Positions 10,001-22,000 of a stretch of 64,000 nucleotides of DNA are shown here, one piece after another. The first letter of the stretch is position 1. Every line of letters starts with the position of its first letter. This DNA comes from Atriophallophorus winterbourni. Lineage: Eukaryota > Platyhelminthes > Trematoda > Plagiorchiida > Microphallidae. The translations under genes and the position numbers were made by a program. Under the pieces are notes generated by a model. The model was not told where the DNA came from. It was given only the letters and a program-made list of their open reading frames with translations, and made no database searches. The DNA lies in contig JACCGJ010020013.1 of assembly GCA_013407085.1 (NCBI GenBank), positions 1 to 64,000 on the forward strand, in the 5' to 3' direction.

Positions 10001-13000
10001 AGGATTATGATTTTAGAAATAAACATAGCTTGTGCTGATTCTAATAATTTGCTCTGAAAGCCTTCACTCGAGACACAAACATTAAGAACTAAGTCTGTTT
10101 CTTACGAAAAAATATCACGATGCTATGAATAAGAACATCATCAAAAGTTATAATTTTCTCAAAGATACCATACGCTTGATTTTTATGAAATTCGTTATAA
10201 AAATGATAAATGAATATCAACATACCATTCTAAATAGCTGTATACAACTGAGTAATTAAATGCGCCATTCGGTTTTTTTATAATTGAAACAAACTGTTTC
10301 TTCTGGCTGCTCACCAAATAATTGACATAATACAATAGATCGATCAAGCATCCTTGTTCTACGTGATTTATTAATAATAATAATTCATCATACTTATTCG
10401 AAGTAGCTGAGCATGTACTCATTGACCCACGTTTTTGTAAAACTGACCACTAACTAAATATTCCGTCTCTTTTCAATAATCAAAATAAATTTTGCAAAAT
10501 TAGTAAAATTAATTAGTAAGAAAGCGCTAGGTTAGACACTGGCCCAATTTTTAAAAATCATGTCCTACTACTGCTATTATAAACAGTAGTAAAAACTGAT
10601 GCTATCCAATTTCAACGCTGGGGGTATGTATGTATTAAAGCACAAGCCTGAACCAGGCAAAGTGCCGTACAGTAAAATACTGCACGTGGGCTGAGATACT
10701 GTCAGGTTGCCCAGGTCTAGACAGATACGAAGAATAAAATAAAATAAAAATAAAAATGGTAGTGAGACTCCAGCCTGTTTCAGCATGCAGCTCACTACCG
10801 GTGGCCAATCAATTTAGCACGGTGTTAGCCACACAGCACAGAAGTACTGCATGATTGCACATCCGTGCACGCTCGGGGTTGAAAACAGTGAAATATTATT
10901 TTCATAAAGTATGTGATTTTCTCTCTCTCTCATTAAATCGGTAAGTTCTCTCAGGCAAAAGTCGCCTACATCACGGCCAATGAATCCGCAATTTGCTGAT
11001 TTGTGGGATTTTTAAACATAACAACACATAGAACGTCAGCATAATCGGATTATGAGATCAATATCGTACTCCATTTTATGCGAATGCTCGGCGATACGTG
11101 TTGTACTTGAATCAGACCAGATCGTAGTTATTCACTTCCATTGAAAGACCAGTCTCGACATTTACAGCGAGGACGTCCGGTTTATGGTATCGTAAGCGCT
11201 TTGTACAGTGGTTGAACTACATAACGGCCAATTCGCTTGTAAATTGATTTAAAAACCTTGTTATGTTGATGACACCCGATATCATTATTTAATTAGCATT
11301 CATCTAACAATTATTTCAAAATATCACAATGGCTCTGTGTACCGTTACAAGCCCTATCAAGTTTCGGTATCGAGTTTCTGCTTGTTTCCGTATTTATACG
11401 ACTGCTGTACGCTTTTAATGACGGAAAATAGGCTCTTATCATAAAACCAGTCGTTTGACTGTAAACAATTCTGCTGAGATCGAACAAGAAAACTATCAAA
11501 AAAATGTTTACGTTTGTAATCTGGCAGCACCGATGTTATTCTAGAACAATATTCTGCTCACTGCTAGTAACGTTTTGTTACACGGGCTTAATCGCGAGCT
11601 TCGTGTGTTCAAAATTTTCATTATAACAGTCATCTGACGATAATTTTCTTCTTATATATTCATTTATGTTTGTGTAACAGCGCGAACCTGATCCAGGCTA
11701 AGTGTAACAAGGTTATAGACTGCACGTGGGCCAAGATATTGTCTGCTTGCTCAGGCCTATAAAATAATGATAAATAATAATAGAAATTGTCAGCTTGCTC
11801 AGGCCTATAAAATAATGATAAATAATAATAGAAATTGAAATTGCAGTGCGAATTTAGGGTGTTGCCACCGGCAGCTCAGTACCGATGGCCAATCAATTTA
11901 TGATGTTTAGTGAGGCAATACAGAAGTATTACATAATTACTTAGGTGTTGCTTACCATCACATGTTTTTTCGTCAGAAAGTGAAGATGATTAAGCTCAGG
12001 CGAGAAACGTATAAGCCACCAGGTGATATTTGTATGTGAAAATATGCAACCGGTATTCGTTCATCCATTTCAATATAGCAATAAAAAATAATTAATTTTA
12101 TTTCTCCACACTTTAGGTAGCTCCAGCGATCTCGAGCTTAGTCATTTTATGTGAATGTTGTATTTTAAATGCTATTTTGTGAGGGGCGGACTGAACACTA
12201 ATGTACTTAAATTTCACCCGTTTTGCGTGTCTTGCGCTCAGTGTATGCCATCTACATCATGCATTTAAACGGATTTTTCGAACAAACTTTCAGCATAACG
12301 CGATGGTTTTTTTCACAGGTTTTCAATGTTTCAATATTCTTTACATATTTCAAGCTCAAAACCGATTAACCTGAACATAAAGTTAAAATCGAGTTTATGC
12401 AATCCATAAACCAATACTTCAGAAGAATGCCATCTATTATTTTCAAAATGAAATAAGATAATTTGCTTGTATACTCTCTCTATCAGATGTTGATAAAATC
12501 ACGATACCGAATTATTTGATACGATCGCTACCTATTAGGTTTAAAGGCTTTTGTGCAGAATACTGTACTGGCGTATCGCATTCCCGTGCTCATATTTTTA
12601 ACTCAGCATGGAATAGGTGATCTTTTTTTATTAAAAATCGGTATGTGTAAAATAGGTTGACATGTTTTGATCATTATGATCATCCACATTTTTAATCGTA
12701 AGAAGCCTTGATTATTCTAATTTTCAAATTAATCAACGCAAATGCGTTGCGAGAAAAACGTTTGAAATCATTTTGAAACTGGAGTTATCAGCGCATTAAA
12801 TCGGCACATTAGTTTTTTTATTGTGTCTGTTACTTCCGTCACAATTTGGGCAGTAAATTAGTAATCATTCTATCTTTCGTGGATAGACTTCAATATCCTA
12901 TCTTGCAGATACTCTTATTGCATCTAACCGAACTAGTGTTCTCGAAATACCAAAGCGGCTTTAAAATGAGCAGGCCATTAGCCCCGTGGTGTTAAAGAAT

Positions 13001-16000
13001 TTATGAGAATATTGGTCCTACCTGGATGCAATCAATGAGCTTAGCAGAAGACTGGAAGGAATGGAGAAAATGTGTTAATTGGCCTTGAGGTTCAAGTAAA
13101 CACCTGTGAAAACTAAAAAAAGAATATCGAAATATACCAACCCCTCTGACGTCGTTGAATCTTATTCCTTATTGCAACCCTCTTCCAACTCTTCTTTTGT
13201 ATTTAGTCGTACTGCTTCCGAAAGGATGATCAAGCTTATTCTCACATTCCCAGAACGAGTTGGGTATCAATATTTATCGGAACTCCCGTTGCTAATGTCT
13301 GCTCATTTGGTAACGACATACGCCGTAACTGCTGCTTTAATTTTGTGATAAATTCTGATAGACCATCCAGCATTTGTTCCACGGAACCGATATGCCATTT
13401 GAAGAAGCCAATATCACAGTCTTTAAAAGTAAGTTTGCGGTATTCGTTTTGGTTTTCCTTAAATTCGTTCATGTAATCAATTGACTTTGAAAATCTCTCT
13501 TTAAAATGTCTTTCAAGAAGCTTCTATGGTATAGAATTATAGATTATTAGATTAATAATGGATCGTTAATATATCCAACCTTTTTTATGGATAACTTGAG
13601 GTCTGTATTTTTATGTGAGAAATAAACTCTCAAATACACTTGCTATTAACTGATATTGGAGAATTAAAAAATACCTTTTCAAGGGAATATGCACCAATAT
13701 TATCTCAATCTGTTTTTTATCAATAAATTTAGTTGTATTGAAGCGAACGAACAATGCGAAGTGAAACAACTTCAAATTCTCTGTACACATGATAAAAATT
13801 GTTCTAATTCATTATTACGTTTACATATATTCCTTCAACATAGTCGTTGTATGGTATGGAGGAACGTTGTGCTTAAAACAATTTGCACGCGTTCTTGAAG
13901 ACTCGTCACCTCTGTACAGTGCTAAGCAAAACAAATTAAATCATAAACAAATGTTGAACTTGTGGACCTTTCTTGGATAAGGTTGACCATGACCAACCTG
14001 TTGATTTACGGGTGCCAAAAATCATAAAGATTCAAGACGCTAGATTTATAATAAAAAAGTAAATAGCTTTACATTAGCCTAGGATATACGTAAACATGTA
14101 AATGAATCCTACTTTCATGTTTTAATCATTGTGACGGGGGATTAAAATAATTCCAAATATGATATCGTGTGGGTCAAACCCACGAGCATGAACAAAAAAT
14201 CCACATTTGGACGGATTTCCATCTCACGCAACCTATTCAGCCAGCTTAACGACTAGCATATCTTGGACACTACAATCAGCAACCAAGCTGATACAGTCTT
14301 GTTGCAATCAATCTCATACCCTCTTCGATAAATGCGGAAACAGATTCGGTTCATCACCCAACAAACTATAATTTATTGCCCCACGCGCAAGATTGAGAGT
14401 TTTGTATTATTGTGCATTTCGCACCTTCTATTCGATGTTTTTCGTACTACGCAAACGGAATGTCGATTATGTGTACTTCGGAAAAAACCTGTTTTATTAA
14501 AATGTGAAGACCAATTAACGGACTTTTCCTAACAGTTTTATTTGACACCAAATGCTTGTCGGTTAACAGGCGATTTGCATATCCAATTTGCATCAAGGTT
14601 ATCCTTAATTTCCAACCCGCCGTGGTACGGAATATATCGTATTGTACGAGAAATAATTGACGTGTCACTCGAGGTCAAATTCAGCCCATGTCCTTAATTC
14701 TAGTACGCTTTTGTCCCACATCTCGACGACGCTCGATCTTATTAACAGATAACTACCACGATCACACAAGGTAAGAAGATGACAATTGGTCAAGCGCTTA
14801 TTACACACATGATGAACAAAACACCACAATTTATAGGAAAATCTGGTAGCAAAACAGTGCTCAACCTGTCTGTGCCGGCTGTCATTTTGATCTGAATTGT
14901 TAATCGATTTCGTGCCAACCGGAGACCGGTATTCGGCATGTCATTTGAAACTCTTGACTGCACTCTTCACCAGTGCCCTTCATATTTTCCGAGGTTGGTT
15001 TCACGAACCCCATTTAGCAGTGGTGTCAGTAACATGAAAGCCATAATAATTTACTAATAATATAAACTCGCGTTGGGTTCAGTCAAAGTGCCCCATAGTT
15101 ACGCGGGTGCTACGACACCCTCAAAAAGGTAGACCGGTCAGCATAATTTATTTGGCAGCTCTTCTTTCGTACCCTTAGCGTGCATCACTCCGCCTTAGTT
15201 TTGTCGACTTCTTATGCGGGAAAAGGCACAGTTCAATTTTACAGTCTCGTAACCTGTAAGCGTTTTAGAAAGCCAGTTATATTTTCTCTATTAACATCAT
15301 CTATTTCTGCAGAAGTTCGAAAGCAAAAGAAAGATTTAGTGTAAAAAGGTTCTTAAAAAATTTCAAGTTTCAGAAACGAATTTATAACACATCCTTGGTT
15401 TTCTTAATCGGGCTTGTTTAATTGGAGTCGTTTTATTACAATTGTGTTAAATTCGTTCGCGTTCTTTACAGAATCGGTACTTTAAAATCTACAAGAGTGA
15501 AAATCCATCGAAAATAGACAGAATGTAATTTTTGAACAGAAGTAGCATTTTCTGTGTTATTTGCTGTCTGTAACTTTAATAACAACCAATAATTGCTTTC
15601 CCTATTATTTGGTTTGATGACGCTAATTTCAACATGAGTCTAGATACGAAAATGCATTTTTGTTGACCTCTTGTTAACTTTAAAATAACGGATGTTGTGG
15701 CTTTCAGATAGATTTGCCGTTTGTACTAACTGGCCTCGTTGTTGCCTTGCTTGAGTGCTGTTCATTCGGTACCCTTATTTCGGTATATTTTAGTGAGAGT
15801 TTACAATCGATCTAATTGAAACCATTGCTTGAACTGATGATCCTTGCACTTAAAGAGCTTCCTAATGGCAAAAGTTCAGCCTGTCATTTAATCCTAGTGC
15901 ATCGTACATTTGTGATATATCTTCGTCCCAAAGAAGTGTTCTCAAAGTATTTTTGGTTCACTTACTACTTTTATGTTTTTACCAATGTAACCTTTTCACA

Positions 16001-19000
16001 ATTCGTTTACTTTCCTGTCAGGCTGGAATGTCCTTGGCCAAGTTATGCTTGGCAACCTGACTCCGGCATTAACCGAAGATCTTCTGCGCTATCCTGGTAT
16101 CGTACAACAGTTACATAGTTCAGATCCATTCTGGATTAAAATTGCCCAGAAAATGGTACATCTCTTAAAAAACGTTTTAACAATTGAATAAAAACACTTA
16201 TTCGCACATTATTTATATGTACATTTAAGTCGCTTATCCAACACCTTTTTAGACAACCTATGATAGTAAATTGAAACATTTAGCGCTTCGTGTTTTTTAT
16301 GCCATCGCTATAACATTCTCTATTTCGTTTTACTAACAATCTCGGTGCACATTCGTTATTCCTATTCCTTACAGGTTCTGCAATGCCACAGTGATGACGT
16401 TTTATATAATGAACGGATCTATGATCGTTTGCCTAAGAATTGCTTGTTTTTATCTCACACATGGGTAAGTACGTTTTTTCGTGTTTTTAAAACCAAAAAG
16501 AATAAACAAATATCCTTATTTTCATGGTTGGTTGCTCCCAAGTTTCACTCGCACATCAATTTCAGATCGTACTAATTTAAGCGTTGTATTATATTTTTGC
16601 TTGAACTCATCAATTATAGAGCAAAAAGCGAGATACCTACATCGAGATCATTCATTAAAAATATAGGTTCGTTCATAAAATGAAATTTTGATCGATTTTC
16701 AGTTTTATTTAGAAAGTTCTCTACATTCACACTCGTGGGGAAACAGACACTGATCGTGTTAATCTAACCGTGAACATTTATACCCTAGTGCTCCTACACC
16801 GTACGGTTGTTGAATTCACTGGAATACTTCTCCGAGAGGGTTGGTTTGGAGTATTTTGTAGAATTGAATGAAATAAAATCTCTTATGATTTTCGGGTTTG
16901 GTTCAACAAACACGCAAGTCACATTCTACTTTCCACACCACGGGACGCAATAAATTCACAAATCGCTCTTACTTTTGGAGTAATCTGTTAGCTTTTACAA
17001 CTTGTTGTAAGTCGGCAATTCTCACCTGGCGATTTACTCTTTCAACTGTATAAATGTCATCTGCCTATTTCTCATCTATTCAAAAGTCAATCACCAACTT
17101 TAGGAATTGTTGTTCATTGCACATCCAACAACACTCAAATTCCTGTGATGCCTCCTGATTCCGCTAAGTTTTATACATTTCTGCACTTTGAAGGCTTGTT
17201 AAGCGAGATTAAATATCAAGCTTACCTGTGTGCATTACAGTTGTATCTCTAGGTTGCTGGCACATTCTTAAAAAGGACTTCCGTTGATTCCTGTAATACT
17301 ATCGAATGAAGCAATAAAATACTTGCTTCGTTTCAGACCGTGTGGTTGAGTGCCTTCATCCAAGAAAATTATTTTCCGTTGCTGCAACGAATCACGGATA
17401 CATTTTGTTTCGCATTGTCAGAAATTCAGGTTAGTTTCCCCTGGATTCACCAAAAATTGCGGGCAACATTTTGTGCTCATGTAATTTTCATAACACATTT
17501 TCTAAGACATTCAGCCAATATTTAAAATGTAGAGCTTCCGTTCAATGATATACTTTTTGAAAGTTTCAACTAGCGTTAAGTTTTTTGGTTAACGATACGG
17601 CTGAATTTGCTGGTTAAAGATGAACGTTCCAGCTATAAAGTAATGGCATGCAGTGATAAATATTTGTGTGCTAAATTCTCAAAAAATTATCTGTACTGTT
17701 GGTGTCACATTTCCCATGCTAAATCGTCAATTACCTTAGGACCAGTATCAAGTGTTACCATGACCGCCACGATTAGTAGCAATAACCCCACTCATGAGAA
17801 TCATTACAGTATTCAGCTTTTGCTGTATGCGTCGCTTGACAGTTTTATGTTACAGTCACTGGAAATAGACAAGAACTAATACTGCGCCCGTTCACTCTTT
17901 GAAATTTCTTTTGCAGAACAGAACTGACGAATATTTATCAGAGCCAGAACAAACTGACCGTGTTCAATTATTGTACTATCAAATTGACGGTCTCTTATCG
18001 GTCACTTCACATATGCCTACACCACTGAACGAGTTGTTCCAGGCGCATGGTTAGTTGTTCTAATGATTTTTCTTTTCCATGACTCTTATTGGTTATTTGT
18101 TGCACCGAACATCAGTTTATTATCAATGTTATACAAGGAAGCCATTGTTGATCAGATCTGCCAAGCAAACCTTTGGATGGCCGATCCATACAGTGGTTCT
18201 AAGTCAACCAAGCAAATTAATGGAAATGACCACTTTCGGAGTGCGCACAGTGTATATGAGCATTGGTCAGTTAATTATTTTTTTCGATTTATCGATATCG
18301 CATCGAAATTGACATTATAAAAATACTCAACACGTGAAATGTTACAAATGTTTTAATGCTGGACGAATTTAGCAGAACAATATTATGTTAAAAGCTTCGC
18401 AGATATTAGTCTCATATTCCGTATTGAGATTCTTTCTGTATTACAATGCAGCTGGTAATACGATCACGCTTTCAAAAAAAATATGAATAACAAAATTGAC
18501 CGGTTTTTCCATTAAACTCTTATACTTTCATTATTTTTTTACAAACTTTTATTTACATTTCCGCTGTCTGTCATTTTTTACTTATTTCAAGCTTGAAATG
18601 TCGTAATTATGTTCACAGACCAAGTTTTTGAACTTTATTTACGAATAATGGAATCCACAAGCAACTTCGTCTCCGATATTTCATCGGATCCGCACAGAAC
18701 ACTTCGTTGGTTCCAGAAAGGTAATTTTTGTTGATTTTTCACACAATTATAGTTTTGGAACTCTTTCCAGTAGCGCATAATTTATCCAAGCATGACTGCA
18801 AACTGCGGCTTATCAGAATTGTCCTACGGTGTTTGGTTATCCTCAAGGGTCAGCTGTTTTTACAAGGTATGTTTACGTTTATTTGCTTAATGGCTGGCGT
18901 TTTAATTTTTGATAGTGCTTTTGGTATCACTCTGGCGCGGTTTTCGTGATGCTACTCACGAGTAACTCATTCGTTGAATATTTCCACCCGACCAAGACGA

Positions 19001-22000
19001 TTGTTCGTTATAGTTTGTGTCATCTTTGCCCAACTTAACTGAGAGATTACTTGAGTGCGACACAAACAACCGCCAGTGCAATATCTCACGTAATATTACG
19101 TTTTGAAGTTAACATCTTAGGTAAACGTTATCACTGAAGGCAAAGACTTGAATCCACCGGTTACTTAAGATAGAAGTCGAACAATAAGATCAAAGCCGAA
19201 GGAAACGACCGTCACTCACGAGAATTCCCTGAAGCGCGGGACTTAACAACGACTTTATTTCACCAACACCTCTGGCTGCGAAACATGAAACGGGGAGAAA
19301 CACTTCAAAATATAACACACATTATGACCTCGGGCAACTTTCAGAAGGGATGGACAACCAACAGACAGTCCACCCTATAAAACCAAAGAAACCCTATTAA
19401 GAGTCATTTCGAAAATGTTTCGATGATGATGTCATCTATCGTAATGATGAAACGTCTAACATCAATTACGCAAGTTTTTCAAATAGCATCTGAATAACTA
19501 CGAACCCTTGAATCTTATTCAATGCAAACGTCTCATCCATAATCTGTGAAGATATGTAAATATCTTATCCATATTTTCCCAATTAATTTACTAAGCTTAA
19601 GAAAGCCTTTTGTTATATTTTTCGGACAAAACAAAAAATATTTTAGCAAAGTATTTCGATATATTTGAGACCGATCGGGAATCCATAGTCATGAAAAGAA
19701 AGTTTACAATGAATCGGTTAGAGCAGAGTTTTGGTAACGTTTCGCGTCGGACTGAACCTTCGTCAAACCAAGAGTGTCAGTACGAACAGGGTTCAGGTTT
19801 AAATGGCATTCACCTGACAAATCCTGACAGGCGAAATCAAAGCAAATTGATCCAACCTCCTGCATGTTGTGTTAATCCCTTAATTGTTCATTTTGTGTAC
19901 AGGTGCGAACAAAACCCGCTGACCGACTGTAACAGTAATCCGTATGCAGAATAGTGGTCATGATCGCTAATCCTTATTCTGCTGTGTAATCCCTTAATTG
20001 CTTTGTTGTTACAGGCGTGAACAATGCCCACTCACCGATATGCCTGCTTGCTTAAGCCGTGTTTGCATTAGGGGTTATGCACGTTAATTCACACCCGCTG
20101 CAGAACCGCAGGCCAGAAAATGTATATATCCGCCTTATCTACCTTGCTGACCACATTCACGCCAGCCTTGGTTATTTCAACCAACTGAGCGCGAAGTCTT
20201 TCCCTAAAAGGTTTCACACCCAGACTTCTCACTTCAACGTTATCAAGATCCATGCTACGACATGTGCCAAGAACGTATTCAGTTAAGAGGGAATCCCGTA
20301 TCATTGATTAATATCCATTGGAATTGCGGGTTGCTTTTCGACTCGTTTTCTATGTTAGTCCATCCTATTACAACGTACTTTGGACGCCTTTCTGATGTAA
20401 AAACCCAAGCAACCCTTGAATTTATATACCCAGCTCGTCGTACAATCTAAAAATGTCTTATCCTTTAGATTCATTAATGAGGAGCGGAGCATTCTATCTC
20501 TCTTATACGTTACTATCATCCCTGTCTTATTCAAGATTCTACTTATTCCTTCGGAGGTGCTCTTGACATACGGTAAAGAGACTGTAGCTCGCAAAACGTT
20601 TTTCGTTTTCGGTTGCGGTTGTTTAACTCGATTCAATAGACCTTTAATTAAAAATTTTGGGTAACAGTGATTACCAACTCAACGACGAAATTTTTGATTA
20701 GCTCGTTTTTTATCGGTTATATCGCTACAGAGGTGCTCAACCTTGTAAGTATGTATGAAAGCACAAGCCTCATCCATGCAAAGTGCCGCACAATCATAGA
20801 CTGCAAGTGGGCTAATAAATACTGTCAGGTTGCCTAAGCCTAGACAGATATGCAGCTCACTACTGGTGGCCAATCAAGTCAACACGGTGTTAGCTGCAGA
20901 GCACAATATACTGCACGATTGCACATCCGTGCACAACATGGTAGAACAATTAAGGGATTTTACGGCACGTAGGGGTGTTGGTACGTTAGTTGATATTTAT
21001 CGCACCTGTCTATCTTAACGAGTGCAGAAACCACCATGGACTGTGCAGTTCTTAACCAGCTTAGAATTGATCAGGTGAATGAAATTTAAGCTTGATCTCT
21101 GTTCGTACTGACACCGTTGGTCTGACGAAGCTTCTGGGTCATAAGCTAAACGTTACCAATAAACTACTCTCACCGATTCATTACAAACTTTCTTTTTTCA
21201 TGATTATGATTCTCCGATCGGTCACGAACATTTGCCATTACATTGGATTAACAATTATTTCATTTCTCACACTTGTGGTAAACTTTGCATATCTGCTCAC
21301 AACGGCACTCAGGGCACTAATCGTTACATTTCGTTTTCAGTCATGAAATTAGTGGTTATCCTGGTCAAATCGGATGCGCTGAAAGACTGGTTCTTTCTCG
21401 CGGATACCAATTGCGAAATTGAATCCATGAATTTCAACACGGATACTCTGGAGCTTGTTATGTGTCTGGGTGCATTCTTGACTGGATGCTCGCATAACCT
21501 TTGTGAGAGTGTTTTGAACGATATTTCACAGAATGTAAGTGTATGGAATATTTTCTGCTGATTAAAATTATGTAACTGTCACGAGAGAAATTTATATACT
21601 ATGCACACCAGTATATCACTTTTGAATGTTTTCTTAATACTTTCTTTTCCAGGCGGTTTTCATCAATCGGAACATTCTCATTGCAACAATCGCTGGGGAG
21701 TTGCCACAGAAAGTCAGCGCCCTGACACAAAGCGCAGCAGTTCTCTGTGCACTTCATTGTTGCCGACTAAATTCTGTTGCGCGGTATTGGCTCTCCCTCG
21801 AATGTGAAGCTGAAATTGACTCGTTTTTTCAAGTGGGTTACAAATAAAACATGCCTGCCCTTTATCATGCTACCACTGTCACTGTAGTTAACACTGAAAC
21901 AAATGAGAACATTGCTTTTGATTACGTTTTGATGAACAGAGAGAATGAAATGTTTTATTCAAAGATATTCCAAATTTCAGATCTGGTATCGATTCCAAGA

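Larger units (their letters stand above)
9846..15707 (+). other. Large 5.9-kb intron of the MEI1-like gene, with repeats
   Basis: This interval separates two well-supported exon clusters of the helical-repeat gene. It holds two SINE-like copies (10610-10890 and 11665-11945) and a diverged fold-back fragment near 13970-14230. Splice phase does not join cleanly across it, so one or more short exons may be hidden here. An 80-codon plus frame at 13106-13348 has no recognised motif. Nothing else was recognised. Confidence 0.5.

Noticed and set aside
10577..10795. Short open frames in SINE copies (also 49758-49979)
   Set aside because: They arise from the repeat consensus itself and appear on opposite strands in different copies; no protein evidence.
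18867..21340. Reading the PLE relic frames here as exons of the MEI1-like gene
   Set aside because: The frames are on the minus strand and match PLE GIY-YIG sequences; exons at 18866 and 21341 join directly in phase.
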